Shown here in pieces: positions 32,159 to 41,280 of a DNA stretch of 64,000 bases (within the stretch, counting starts at the first letter, position 1; each line of letters opens with the position of its first letter). Under the pieces are notes generated by a model. The model saw only the letters and a program-made list of their open reading frames with translations, did no database searches and was not told where the DNA came from. Both the position numbers and the translations under genes were made by a program. The stretch comes from Arthrobacter roseus. GTDB taxonomy: Bacteria > Actinomycetota > Actinomycetes > Actinomycetales > Micrococcaceae. Location of the stretch: assembly GCF_016907875.1 (NCBI RefSeq), contig NZ_JAFBCU010000001.1, positions 2,728,001 to 2,792,000 of the forward strand. The letters run 5' to 3'.

Positions 32159-33523
32159 TCATCCGGTAGAAACCCGCTGCTTCAACGCGACGCGCGGCGC
32201 AACAACCATCGCGGCCATGGCGATTCCCACTGCTAAGGCAAACACCCCCACAAAGGACAGCCCCGCCGTCGTCAACGCGGTGAAGATGATGCCCGTCATG
32301 GCGAGGGCGAGCGCGGCACCGAGGGAATCAGCGATCGACATGGCCGAGCTGTTAAAACCCTGGTTCTGTGCAGAGGACAAACTCAGCGTCATGACGCTCA
32401 GTCGCGGATACATCAAACCCATTCCTGCGCCGCCGACGGTCCAGCCAATAACTGCAAGGGCAGCCGGCCAATGAAACAACGCTGTCAGCAGTGCAAGCAC
32501 AGTTGCGACGAAGATGAATATGGAACCAAGGCGAATTGCCAACGCATGCTCAAGCCGATTACCCATCCTTCCCTGGACCGCAGAAGCGAACGCCCAGGCC
32601 ACCGCTCCGAAGGTGAGCGTCAGCCCGGCAAGCGCTGGCGTGAAATTATAACGGGCAATGAAAAGGTAGGGCAGGTAGACCTCGGTGCCCAGGAAAGCCG
32701 CTGACGCGAGCCCTCGGGTCAGAATGACGCTGGGCAGTCCGCGCGTTGCCGTGAGCGTGCCGCTGGGCACCAACGACTTCAGCGCTACCAGTGCAATGAC
32801 CAGGGCCACACCGGCCAGTACGACGGCGCCAGCTGGGAGCCGGGCGGAAAGGTTCAGTCCCAGCACTGCGGCGGCGGCGAGAGTTGCCCAGCCTAGCCTT
32901 CCCAGATTCCACGGAACCACGGACACGGGCGCCGTGTGCAGGGTGCGCATTGCTGGAATGATCATGGCCAAGGCCGGTACCACCAGCCCGATGACGCCGA
33001 GGAACACCCAATGCCAGCTGAGCTGTTCGGCGACCACACCGGCTGCGAACGGTCCTATCAGCGAGGGCAGCACCCAGGCTGCCGCGAAGCTGGCGAAGAT
33101 CTTTGGATGTAGCAGGCCCGGATAAGCGCGTGCAACCACCACGTATAGGGCCACCGCCATAGCGCCCCCGCCGAGGCCCTGGACCAGCCGTCCCGCAACC
33201 AGGACGGGCATGCTCTCCGCGGTGCCAGCGATCAGCAGCCCCAGCACAAATGCGGCAACGGAGGCGTAGAGCGGAGCAACCGGTCCACGCCTGTCAGCCC
33301 AGTTACCCGCGGCCACCATTCCTATGACGCCGGTCGCGAGAGGGCCGGCGAAGGCCAACGCGTAGAGGGACGCACCGTCCAGGTCGGCACTGACCAGCGG
33401 CATGATGGTGGTGACGGCCAATGACTCGAAGGCGCTGAGGAATACGAGCGCGAACGTGCCGATGGTGACCCAGCGGTATGCAGGCGCCAGGATACCTTCC
33501 GCGGCAGCGGAGCGTGGTGTCAT
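32159..33523 (-). CDS. MFS transporter, DHA-type
   Basis: 454-aa major facilitator protein. Loop motif GNWADRRGPVAPLY between helices 2 and 3 is the G-x-x-x-D-R family motif; GRLVQGLGGGAMAVALYVVV lies in helix 4 and VLPSLIGPFAAGVVA in helix 5 (antiporter motif C type). Helix count about 14 by hydrophobicity. Substrate unknown. ATG start without a clear ribosome site. Confidence 0.85.
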   Translation of the reverse strand: MTPRSAAAEGILAPAYRWVTIGTFALVFLSAFESLAVTTIMPLVSADLDGASLYALAFAGPLATGVIGMVAAGNWADRRGPVAPLYASVAAFVLGLLIAGTAESMPVLVAGRLVQGLGGGAMAVALYVVVARAYPGLLHPKIFASFAAAWVLPSLIGPFAAGVVAEQLSWHWVFLGVIGLVVPALAMIIPAMRTLHTAPVSVVPWNLGRLGWATLAAAAVLGLNLSARLPAGAVVLAGVALVIALVALKSLVPSGTLTATRGLPSVILTRGLASAAFLGTEVYLPYLFIARYNFTPALAGLTLTFGAVAWAFASAVQGRMGNRLEHALAIRLGSIFIFVATVLALLTALFHWPAALAVIGWTVGGAGMGLMYPRLSVMTLSLSSAQNQGFNSSAMSIADSLGAALALAMTGIIFTALTTAGLSFVGVFALAVGIAMAAMVVAPRVALKQRVSTG

Positions 33524-33568
33524 GTGGGTAACTTTAGGACGCCCAGCCTACGAATCTGACACGCGGAT

Positions 33569-34078
33569 TTAGTCAGGGCTCTGAACACCGAGCATCCGGG
33601 CGTGCAGGCCGCGAATTTCTTCTGTGAACTCAGCCACCGGTCCGATGACTTGGAGCTGGGTGGCCACTACCTGAATAGGCAGAGGGGCCACTGGACCAGC
33701 GGTAACGCCCCACTGCTGGTACCAGCTGCTCACTTCTTCAGAGCTAGAGGCATAAACAATTCTGCCCAAACCCACCATGGCGTGGGCTGCACTACACATG
33801 GGGCAATGCTCTCCAGAGGTGAAGACCACGGACGCACCGCGTTCCTCTGGGCTCAGGTTTTCTGCAGCCCACCGGGCAATAGCAAATTCTGGGTGACGCG
33901 TTGCATCGCCGTCCTTCACTCTGTTGCGGTCCTCGAAGCGCACTGTTCCTGTTGGGTCTGTGAGCAGCGAACCATATGGCTCATCTCCGGCTTCAACAGC
34001 TTCTTGGGCAAGATCCACGCACCGGCGCAGGTACGCCCGCTCGGTTGCAGAGATGCTGACTGTACTGTCATGATTCAT
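33569..34078 (-). CDS. Nucleoside deaminase (CDA-fold, guanine-deaminase-like)
   Basis: 169-aa zinc-dependent deaminase. Catalytic HPEFA (His zinc ligand, Glu proton shuttle) and EHCPMC (two Cys zinc ligands) are present, with the DEPYGSLLTDP start typical of guanine deaminase/tRNA adenosine-like members. The body FTSGEHCPMCSAAHAMVGL and CTD residues fit small nucleobase deaminases. Substrate may be guanine, cytosine or another base. GTGAGG before the ATG. Single gene. Confidence 0.87.
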   Translation of the reverse strand: MNHDSTVSISATERAYLRRCVDLAQEAVEAGDEPYGSLLTDPTGTVRFEDRNRVKDGDATRHPEFAIARWAAENLSPEERGASVVFTSGEHCPMCSAAHAMVGLGRIVYASSSEEVSSWYQQWGVTAGPVAPLPIQVVATQLQVIGPVAEFTEEIRGLHARMLGVQSPD

Positions 34079-34142
34079 GGCCTCACCCTAGCACCGGAGT
34101 TTTCCGCTTTAACGGGCACTCGCAGCGCTCTGGCGTATGGCC

Positions 34143-35417
34143 TCAGACGATCGTTTCAGTGGAACGGCGGCCGCTGAACGTCAGCAGCGTAGGCACTTTG
34201 ATCGCGAGGATACCCAGAGCCACGATCAGCAGCAGGCTTGCCCCGAACGCGGTGAAGGACACCCCCACATACTCGGCAATGATTCCGAGCGCGAGCGTGG
34301 AAATGGGCATGATTCCAATGGCAAGTTCCTGCAGTCCGAGTGCTCGACCGTGAACGGCCGGTTCAGTGGTCATGAGAAGAAGTGTGGTTTGCAAAACACC
34401 AAAGGCAGCGCTTGCCATACCGATCAAGCCCATCAGCAGGAACGAGAGCCACGGTACATGTGACAGAGCGAATGCCGCCCACAGCGCGCTCCAGGTTGCC
34501 GTGCCGAAAACAAACAGTCCGCCTTTGTACCGGAAGTCTCCCATTCCGGCAATGATGACTGACCCGATGAATCCTCCTACCCCGGCGCACGTCAGGAGGA
34601 TCCCAAGCCCGGCTGCATTGAGCCCCAGAGATTCGGCAGCAAACACTGGCATGAACGACTGAAACACCGGCCACAGGAGCGTGTTGGCGGCAAGGGTGAC
34701 CAACAGGACCGCCACGGCCAAACGATTTCGGCTGATAATGAGGAACCCGCTTTTGACCATGGACAACACGGACATCGCGTGGCTTTCCACAGCAGTTGTG
34801 TAGGAACGCAGCGGCATAATCAGCAGCAGCGACATACCGTACCAGCCGGTCGAAACCCACAACGCAGAGGGTGCACCGATAGTAGCGATCATCACCCCAC
34901 CGAGCGCGGGGCCAATGACTTGCGTCATGCTCAGCGCCATTGAGTTGAGCGCGTTCGCGTTAGAGAGGTTCTCGCGCCCCACAAATTCAAGGACCAGAGA
35001 GGCGCGGGCGGGTTGGGATGGGGACTGGGCAAGACCGATAGCTAAACCACCGGCTACCAGCACCCAATAGGACAACAGCCCGGCCGTCGCGAGGCCTGCA
35101 ACAATGGAGACGGCGACGGCGGCCCATCCGCATGCCACCATGAGCAGCCGGATTTTATTGTGCCTGTCCGCGAATGCGCCTGCAATAGGACCCAAAAACA
35201 TGGGCGCCAGCCGGACGGCTGTGTAGACGGCCACCAAAAATTCGGACTGTGTGAGTTCAAACGCGAGCCAGCCCAGGACCAGTGTCTGGGTCCATACGCC
35301 GCCGAAAAAGAAGAGATTGGAAAACCACAACAACCGGAAGCGGCGATTGCCCTGAAGTGAGGAGAAAGCCGTGCGTAGGCCAACTTTACTGCGGACAGGC
35401 ACCGTCTGATTACTCAA
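34143..35417 (-). CDS. MFS transporter, EntS/MFS_3-like
   Basis: 424-aa 12-helix transporter. FRLLWFSNLFFFGGVWTQTL, VAVYTAVRLAPMFLGPIAGA, ADRHNKIRLL loop and VLEFVGRENLSNANALNSMA match the MFS_3 group that includes the enterobactin exporter EntS. The TTG at 35417 is preferred because GGAG lies 5 nt upstream; the GTG at 35456 has no ribosome site. Substrate unknown; no siderophore synthesis genes are near. Confidence 0.83.
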   Translation of the reverse strand: MSNQTVPVRSKVGLRTAFSSLQGNRRFRLLWFSNLFFFGGVWTQTLVLGWLAFELTQSEFLVAVYTAVRLAPMFLGPIAGAFADRHNKIRLLMVACGWAAVAVSIVAGLATAGLLSYWVLVAGGLAIGLAQSPSQPARASLVLEFVGRENLSNANALNSMALSMTQVIGPALGGVMIATIGAPSALWVSTGWYGMSLLLIMPLRSYTTAVESHAMSVLSMVKSGFLIISRNRLAVAVLLVTLAANTLLWPVFQSFMPVFAAESLGLNAAGLGILLTCAGVGGFIGSVIIAGMGDFRYKGGLFVFGTATWSALWAAFALSHVPWLSFLLMGLIGMASAAFGVLQTTLLLMTTEPAVHGRALGLQELAIGIMPISTLALGIIAEYVGVSFTAFGASLLLIVALGILAIKVPTLLTFSGRRSTETIV

Positions 35418-35547
35418 CTGATCTCCGACGCCTCTCGGCCATTGCGGGCCCCTCACTTATGTCTTGAAACAATCTAGTGCCACGACGGACCGCCGAAGCC
35501 CTCGACAGGCTGGACGCTCCCCTGCGAGAGGCAATCGTCAATGACGC

Positions 35548-35937
35548 TTATTCGTGCGTTGGCTCACCGGTCAGCAGGTGGTCCGCGTGATTCATGGTCT
35601 CGCGCAGGAGCCGAATCAGGTGGCCATCAGGCAGCGAATAGATCACGTGCCGGCCATCCTTGCGCGCTGCCACTGTCCCACTGAGCCGGAGTTTCGCCAG
35701 GTGCTGGCTGGTCACGGTCCGAGAGCCACCGACGGCGTCGGTCAGTTCCGAAACCGATCTGGGGCCTTCGGCGAGCTGCCACAGCAGGTGCAGCCGTGTT
35801 GGTTCTGCGAGCATCCGCAAGATGCCCGCTGCAGTCTCGAGCAGTTCAGGGCTGGGCGTTACCGCATGGGCCAGAGACGGTTCCCGCGCGCCGTCGTCGT
35901 GCCCTTCAATTGGACTGTCCAATGCCCTGTTCCTCAT
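35548..35937 (-). CDS. ArsR/SmtB-family repressor
   Basis: 129-aa winged-helix regulator: RMLAEPTRLHLLWQLAEGPR, then the recognition helix in AVGGSRTVTSQHLAKLRLSG and wing RKDGRHVIYSLPDG. No Cys metal site of the classic ArsR ELCVCDL type is present, so the signal may not be a metal. The gene overlaps the 3' end of the MFS gene by 32 bp and is co-transcribed with it, so it probably represses its own operon through the palindrome at 37192-37217. Confidence 0.9.
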   Translation of the reverse strand: MRNRALDSPIEGHDDGAREPSLAHAVTPSPELLETAAGILRMLAEPTRLHLLWQLAEGPRSVSELTDAVGGSRTVTSQHLAKLRLSGTVAARKDGRHVIYSLPDGHLIRLLRETMNHADHLLTGEPTHE

Positions 35938-37171
35938 GTGTGGAGTCTACGGCCTGCTCGCCGTCGGAGGGCCACGAGAGAATCGCCGCGACACCACCTG
36001 CCACGGCCAGGAGGGTCAAGGCGAGCGCTGCCGCACCAAGACCCGCGGTTGCTCCAAGCAGCCCGGCCAGTGGGTAGGTGATGATGAAGCACGCATGAGA
36101 GAGAGAGAATTGCGCCGTGAACACGTACGCGCTGGTCTCGTCTGTGGATGCCTCACGCAGCAGTCGCGAGGACGGTGTGAGGATCGTCGAGTTTCCGGCC
36201 CCGAGGAGGAACCACATGGCCAGCAGCCACAACCAGCCGCCGCCATCGCCGTCGAGCATGAAAAACGTCGCTACCGTTGCGCCAGCCAGCGCAAGCGGAA
36301 TGACGACGGCGCCGCTGAGCATCACTGGCCGGTCGCCGAATCGGTCCAGGATGCCAGGCGCGGCGAGTGCCACGATCATGGATCCCACTCCGAAGCTTGC
36401 CAGCGCGATGGCTAGATCGGTATCAGATCGGTTGAGGACGTCGCGCACGTAGACGACAGTGTTGACGAGAACCAGGGCAGTGGGCGCCGCCACGACGAAG
36501 TTGAGCGCAAGCAGTGAGCGGAGGCGGGGGTTGCGCCAGAAAATCCGGGCCCCGAGCGTTGTTCGGTGCCACAACGACGACGGCGCTCCCGTTCCAGCGA
36601 ACCCTTTTGGCAGGACCGTCGTGGCCACCAGCGTGGCGGAGAGCAGGAACCCGGCGACTGTGCCCAGAAAGAGGTTGTTATAGCTGACGATGGTGAGGAA
36701 CACTGCGGCGAGCACTGGGCTGACGAGGGCTTCCATGTCGTAGGCCAGCCGCGACAGGGAGAGGGCGCGAGTGTAGTCGCGTTTCTCCGGCAACACTGCG
36801 GGGATGAGCGACTGGAATGCAGGGGTGAACGTGGCAGACGCCGCTTGCAACAGGAAGATCACCACATAGATTTGCCACGTCTCGGTGATGAACGGCAGGC
36901 ACAATGCCATGGCTGCGCGGATGATGTCCGCACCGATCAGGACGGGCTTTTTGGGCAAGTGCGCGACGACGGCGTTGACCACGGGCGCAAAACCAACGTA
37001 GGCGAGCATCTTGATGGTCAGGGCGATGCCCATCACGGCGCCCGCATTTTCGCCGGCGAGGTCGAAGGCCAGCAGGCCGAGCGCCACCGTCAGGAGCCCG
37101 GTTCCGATCAATGCCACCATCTGCGCTGAGAACAGCTTCCGGTACGTGGGGTTCTTCAGTACTGCGAGCAT
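35906..37171 (-). CDS. MFS transporter under ArsR control
   Basis: 421-aa 12-helix permease: YRKLFSAQMVALIGTGLLTV in helix 1, LPKKPVLIGADIIRA loop, ALSLSRLAYDMEALVSPVLA. The C-terminal half has a family loop DRFGDRPVMLSGAV. AAAGGA lies 6 nt before the ATG at 37171. A perfect 10+6+10 palindrome is centred about 34 bp upstream. The overlapping ArsR gene at the 3' end indicates autoregulation. Substrate unknown. Confidence 0.87.
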   Translation of the reverse strand: MLAVLKNPTYRKLFSAQMVALIGTGLLTVALGLLAFDLAGENAGAVMGIALTIKMLAYVGFAPVVNAVVAHLPKKPVLIGADIIRAAMALCLPFITETWQIYVVIFLLQAASATFTPAFQSLIPAVLPEKRDYTRALSLSRLAYDMEALVSPVLAAVFLTIVSYNNLFLGTVAGFLLSATLVATTVLPKGFAGTGAPSSLWHRTTLGARIFWRNPRLRSLLALNFVVAAPTALVLVNTVVYVRDVLNRSDTDLAIALASFGVGSMIVALAAPGILDRFGDRPVMLSGAVVIPLALAGATVATFFMLDGDGGGWLWLLAMWFLLGAGNSTILTPSSRLLREASTDETSAYVFTAQFSLSHACFIITYPLAGLLGATAGLGAAALALTLLAVAGGVAAILSWPSDGEQAVDSTHEEQGIGQSN

Positions 37172-37191
37172 GCCGATCCTTTTGATGAGTA

Positions 37192-37217
37192 CATAGGTGC
37201 ACTTGTATGCACCTATG
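37192..37217. promoter_or_regulatory. Perfect palindromic operator of the MFS-ArsR operon
   Basis: CATAGGTGCA (37192-37201) and TGCACCTATG (37208-37217) are perfect inverted copies with a 6-bp CTTGTA spacer. The size and symmetry suit an ArsR dimer site. It lies 20-46 bp before the MFS start codon and directly abuts the stop of the 63-aa gene. Confidence 0.82.
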
Positions 37218-37409
37218 CTACACCTCAGGGGACACTTGTGAGCTCCGCGCTACCCATCCGAAGGCCGTGCGTAGTGATCGTTGCCCTGCTCGTCGGCGCC
37301 TGATCGCAATGATCACCCGGACCAGGATGGCAACGCCGAGCGAGATCCAGAAAAGGACCGTAAGCACACCGGAAAGCTGGGAGACGAAGGCCGTCCACGC
37401 ATCGACCAT
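37218..37409 (-). CDS. Small single-helix membrane protein
   Basis: 63-aa protein with one hydrophobic helix at about 12-34 (SGVLTVLFWISLGVAILVRV) followed by a basic segment RRRRAGQRSL. AAGGAG lies 6 nt before the ATG, a strong ribosome site, which is the main reason to accept it. No family recognised; the topology suggests a small membrane-associated regulator or stabiliser. It lies between the CPA1 antiporter and the MFS-ArsR operon, all on the minus strand. Confidence 0.65.
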   Translation of the reverse strand: MVDAWTAFVSQLSGVLTVLFWISLGVAILVRVIIAIRRRRAGQRSLRTAFGWVARSSQVSPEV

Positions 37410-37492
37410 TGTGTGCTCCTTATCAGCTAGGTGCTACCGGGCTCCTTCTCACTTTACGCGCCGGTCATTGCGACTTCTGATCCAGCCGTTCA

Positions 37493-38677
37493 CTAGTGCG
37501 CCTTGTCTTCTTTGACCATGAACTGTTTGGCCACCAAAACATCCGTTGAAGAGTGGGCAATGATGGATATGACAATGACCAGCGCCACCAGGTGGAACAC
37601 TTGATTGCTTAGGGCTATGCCGGATTCCAGCACGATCAACCCGTACACGACCGATGCGAATCCCTTGGGTCCAAACCACATGGCAGAAACCTGCTGACGC
37701 ATGGGTAGACCGCTGCCAACAAAGGAGACCAACAGGGCCAGAGGCCTCACGGCGACAAGGGCCAGAACAGCGAAGACCCAACCCTCAAACGGAATTTCCT
37801 GGAACAGGAATACCGGAGTGATCAGCGCACCGAAAACCATAATTGCGCCAAGTTTGAGTAACTCGGTGACAAGTTCACCGAACTGCTCAAACTCGTGCCG
37901 TAGGCCCTGCCCAGAGGATGCCACGGTGATGCCAGCTGCAAAAGCCCCAAGGAACAGGTTTGCATGGGTTGCCTGGCAAATCGCCAATACCAGCAAGCCG
38001 ATAGAAACTGCCAGCAGCGGCTGCAACGACTTGGTTGCCTGCAGGAACGGAAGCCGCTCTAACCGCAGGACAACCCAGGGGACCGCGATGCCAACTACTA
38101 TGCCCAGGGCTATTTCCTCGAACAACTGCCACCCGTGGGCATCGGTTCCCCCGGCCACGGCCAGGAGCAGCAGCACAATCGGAAGCGCCAACCCATCGTT
38201 GAGACCGGACTCGACGTTCAGCAGGTGACGCAGCCGGCCGGGCACTTCCTTGCGTCCCACAATGGCAGCGGCAAACACGGGATCGGTAGGGGCCAGCACG
38301 GCCCCGAGCAAGAAGGACTCCAGCCACGGCAGACCAACAAGGTAGTGCGCTAGCAAAGCGGTGATCAGCAAAGTCAGCGGAAGGCCCACCAGCAATGCAC
38401 GTCCCGGCAATCGCCACGCGAGCCGCAGATCCTTGAAACCTATGCGCATCCCGTCAGTGAACAAGACGGAAAACAACGCCAACTCCGCCAGACCGCCCAC
38501 GATTGGATCATCCGCCGTGACCGTCACGAAACCCAGACCACCCTGGCCCAGAGCAAACCCGCCCAGCAGAAACAGTACGGCAGTGGAAATGACTGTCCGG
38601 TTGGCCCGCTCGGATATCAGAACACCAATGAGCAACAACACCGCGAAGGACAGCAACAGCGCAGAACTCATGTTCAT
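37493..38677 (-). CDS. CPA1-family Na+(K+)/H+ antiporter
   Basis: 394-aa membrane protein, about 12-13 helices, no cytosolic C-terminal domain. The CPA1 family motif ESGLNDGLALP (with the DD/ND ion-binding region) and LGAVLAPTDPVFAAAIVG are present. Exchanges cytosolic Na+ or K+ for protons in pH and salt homeostasis. Of three Met codons near the start, the one at 38677 is 6 nt from AAGGTGG. Single gene. Confidence 0.85.
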   Translation of the reverse strand: MNMSSALLLSFAVLLLIGVLISERANRTVISTAVLFLLGGFALGQGGLGFVTVTADDPIVGGLAELALFSVLFTDGMRIGFKDLRLAWRLPGRALLVGLPLTLLITALLAHYLVGLPWLESFLLGAVLAPTDPVFAAAIVGRKEVPGRLRHLLNVESGLNDGLALPIVLLLLAVAGGTDAHGWQLFEEIALGIVVGIAVPWVVLRLERLPFLQATKSLQPLLAVSIGLLVLAICQATHANLFLGAFAAGITVASSGQGLRHEFEQFGELVTELLKLGAIMVFGALITPVFLFQEIPFEGWVFAVLALVAVRPLALLVSFVGSGLPMRQQVSAMWFGPKGFASVVYGLIVLESGIALSNQVFHLVALVIVISIIAHSSTDVLVAKQFMVKEDKAH

Positions 38678-38758
38678 GATCATCCACCTTGGTGCATCGA
38701 TGAAAAGAGGATCGTGCAATTCATCCAATAATCGCTAACAAAGTGCTTCTCACGCAAC

Positions 38759-38788
38759 GTGCCCGGCTGGATTCCTCCAGCCGGGCAC
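38759..38788. terminator. Perfect hairpin after the NlpC/P60 gene
   Basis: GTGCCCGGCTGG (38759-38770) pairs perfectly with CCAGCCGGGCAC (38777-38788), loop 6 nt. It lies 40 bp after the NlpC/P60 stop on the minus strand. There is no U-run, so a structure-only terminator is likely. Confidence 0.7.
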
Positions 38789-38828
38789 TTACGGTGTACC
38801 GACGTCGTACGTCAGCATCTAGGCGAAC

Positions 38829-39731
38829 TTAGCCATTCGTGCTGTAGTATACGGGGCCGGAACCAATTTCGGCGCTGAAAACAGCGGTTGTGTTACCCAT
38901 CCAACCACCGTGGACAGCGTTGCCGCCGCCGATGTAAACAGCGATGTGGGGAACTCCTGCACCAGCGTCGGAGTAGTACACCATGTCGCCGGGCTGAGGG
39001 TTGCTGGTGGGCGTTCCGAAGCGCAGCAGCGATGCTGGTGATTCGTCACCGACTCCCGCGACTCCGGCAGCCCGCAGCGCGCGCTCAACCAAGGCGGTGC
39101 AGTCCTGGAACTGTCCCACCTGTGACTGCGCCGATCCGGCGACTGCATTGCCGGATACACTGCTGGATGCAGCCGCGATCGGGGTGATAGTGGAGCTTGC
39201 AAGCATGACATTAGCAGTGGCGGCCGGGGCTGCTACTGGTGCTGAAGCGGCCATGGTCTGCTGCTGAGGTGCAGGAGCGGGTGCCGGAGCGACAGGAGCC
39301 TGTGCTGCCGGCGCCACGAAGCTGCTAGAGACGCGAATAACGTCACCGGGGTAGATGACCGTTGCCATGTTCAGGCCGTTGAGCTGCAGTACGCTGCTCA
39401 GGTTGACCCCATAGCTTGCGGAGATGGAGCCAAGGGTGTCACCCGAGCGCACCGTGTGGTTGATGACTCCTGCAGTCTCGGCCTGTGCTGCCGCGGGTGC
39501 GGCTACAGTAGCCACTGCCGCCGCAGGAGCGTAGACAGGTGCTGGCGTTGTGGAGGGGCCTGCGCCGGCCATGGCAGGTGCGCCAGCGCCGAGCATGAGC
39601 CCGGATGCTGCGGTGACTACCACAGCACCGCGTCCGACGGCCCCCCTGTTGGATACGACTGCCTTGGACAGGGAATTGAAGGGGTTCTTGCGCACAGGGG
39701 TTGCCCTGTGGCGCGCAATATTTGATGACAT
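38829..39731 (-). CDS. LysM and NlpC/P60 (C40) peptidoglycan hydrolase
   Basis: 300-aa secreted protein. Signal segment about 30-60 (GAVVVTAASGLMLGAGAPAM), one LysM domain at 91-135 (HTVRSGDTLGSISASYGVNL, IYPGDVIRV), an Ala/Pro/Gln linker, and a C-terminal NlpC/P60 domain. Catalytic Cys211 is in QDCTALVERAL, His262 in PHIAVYIG, and a third polar residue (His274) follows. It cleaves muropeptide cross-links during growth. AGGAGAGG 8 nt before the ATG at 39731 fixes the start; the frame to 39788 is riboswitch RNA. Expression is expected to respond to c-di-AMP. Confidence 0.93.
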   Translation of the reverse strand: MSSNIARHRATPVRKNPFNSLSKAVVSNRGAVGRGAVVVTAASGLMLGAGAPAMAGAGPSTTPAPVYAPAAAVATVAAPAAAQAETAGVINHTVRSGDTLGSISASYGVNLSSVLQLNGLNMATVIYPGDVIRVSSSFVAPAAQAPVAPAPAPAPQQQTMAASAPVAAPAATANVMLASSTITPIAAASSSVSGNAVAGSAQSQVGQFQDCTALVERALRAAGVAGVGDESPASLLRFGTPTSNPQPGDMVYYSDAGAGVPHIAVYIGGGNAVHGGWMGNTTAVFSAEIGSGPVYYSTNG

Positions 39732-39748
39732 GGTTGTAGCCTCTCCTA

Positions 39749-39928
39749 ATGCCTGCGGAGTTAGCTGTCGGGTTCGGATGGGAGCCACCCGGCCGCAACG
39801 CCTTGAGGAAACGATCCCTCAAAGACGGGGCGGCCTCACCCCAAGGACTCGGTGGGAGTCCACTGTGTGGTTCCCCCGCTTCTGCCGAATTCTGTAGCGA
39901 ACGGACCCTGGGCAGCGGCAGAATTAGG
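39749..39928 (-). ncRNA. c-di-AMP riboswitch (ydaO-yuaA type)
   Basis: In the 5' leader of the NlpC/P60 gene the minus strand carries the conserved ydaO core: a 3' block CCGAACCCGACAGCTAACT plus CCGCAGGC (39780 to 39751), a GGGGGAACC block near 39870, and GGGGTGAGG near 39840, spaced as in the family. The ribosome site AGGAGAGG starts right after the 3' block. The rest of the 39732-40046 stretch shows no gene. Exact ends are approximate. Confidence 0.88.
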
Positions 39929-40046
39929 CAATCTACCCGAGGGGTGCTAACCACATATCAGGGTCGGCACCTATAAAGGGTAACCGTTATTCCATCGATA
40001 TGTCACGTTTTGGTTACACGCCGTGTCGGCATCATAGAGTCGGCGT

Positions 40047-41231
40047 TCAGGGCCGGCGCACCCTCGGGATCCAATAACCGAGTACGACGGCGGCTAAAAC
40101 CCCAATCCCGGCCGCCGCCCAAATGCCTACCGCCAGTGAGGCAATAGCAGTAATCAAGGACAGCAGCCCGGGGCCGGCCATGGTCCCGAGATCCGATATG
40201 AAACGCCAGATACCGAGGAACTGCGGGCGCCCCGGCGAAGGCGAGTAATCGGCCCCAAGCGTCATCACAATCCCAGAACCAACTCCATTCCCGAAACCAA
40301 TCAGGAGCGCAGCTGCCGTGAACCAGCCTGGACCAGCGGTGAAAGGGATAACCACCAGCGCCGCAGCCATGATCGCCATGCACGGCACTGCCGTCCAGAC
40401 CCGCCCTTTGACGTCCATGACCTTGCCCGCCGGATAAAAAATCAACATGTCCACAGCGCCGGAGAGCCCATAGATGAGCGCCGTCGCAGAAGCATCAAGA
40501 CCGATGCTCTCTGCCCACAACGGCAGCACCCCCTGCCGCGTGGCTCTCACTGCCGCAATCAGGAGAACGCCCACCCCAATGGTCAGAAACACTTTCATAT
40601 GACCGCGTAACACGTAGCGCACGGTGGGAGGCGGGATGCGTTCGATGCCGGTCCGCCGGGAGGGAGCGCCAAGATCTGGTACTCGAACGCTGAGAACGGC
40701 GGCCACCAGAGTTGCGGCCGCACCCACCCAGTACGCACCGGAAATACCAACCAGCGCCATCACTCCGGCGGCAAGGAACGGGCCTATGAACACGCCGATA
40801 CGCGTGACGCCGCCCAGCGTCGATAGTGCCCTCGCGCGAAAATACAGCGGCACGGCTTCAGTGAGGTAGCTCTGCCGAGCCAGCCCAAACACGGAACCCG
40901 CCATCCCGACCATAAAGATCGCCAGCGCAAATACCCACAGTTGCGTGGCGAACGCGGCAACGATCATCGCCGTCGAACACCACAGCGCCGCCCCTACCAG
41001 AGCCCAGCGCTCGCCAAACCGCGACGTGATCATGGTGGCAGGGATATTGGTGGCCAGCGAGCCGACGCCGGTCAACGTGATGATCAGCGCGGCGACAGCC
41101 ACGGACGCGCCGAGGTCTCTGGCACTGAGTGCAATGACGGGCAAAATCGCACCGGTCGCGACGCCGTATAGAAGAGAGGGGCCATAGGCGGCCACCGCTA
41201 TTCCTTTGAGGTTGAACGGTTCGTCGGGCAC
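40047..41231 (-). CDS. MFS transporter
   Basis: 394-aa 12-helix permease. SLLYGVATGAILPVIALSAR in helix 1, MITSRFGERWALVGAALWC loop, VFGLARQSYLTEAVPLYFRA. C-terminal half has DVKGRVWTAVPCMAI. The frame stays open upstream to 41489, but that part crosses a perfect inverted repeat and the 2-oxoacid dehydrogenase E2 gene, so the GTG at 41231 is used; its ribosome site is weak. Substrate unknown. Confidence 0.78.
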   Translation of the reverse strand: MPDEPFNLKGIAVAAYGPSLLYGVATGAILPVIALSARDLGASVAVAALIITLTGVGSLATNIPATMITSRFGERWALVGAALWCSTAMIVAAFATQLWVFALAIFMVGMAGSVFGLARQSYLTEAVPLYFRARALSTLGGVTRIGVFIGPFLAAGVMALVGISGAYWVGAAATLVAAVLSVRVPDLGAPSRRTGIERIPPPTVRYVLRGHMKVFLTIGVGVLLIAAVRATRQGVLPLWAESIGLDASATALIYGLSGAVDMLIFYPAGKVMDVKGRVWTAVPCMAIMAAALVVIPFTAGPGWFTAAALLIGFGNGVGSGIVMTLGADYSPSPGRPQFLGIWRFISDLGTMAGPGLLSLITAIASLAVGIWAAAGIGVLAAVVLGYWIPRVRRP

Positions 41232-41280
41232 GTACTTCAGCTTATCTCGCGGCGCCCGACCCCCGACGCCTCTACCCCCT

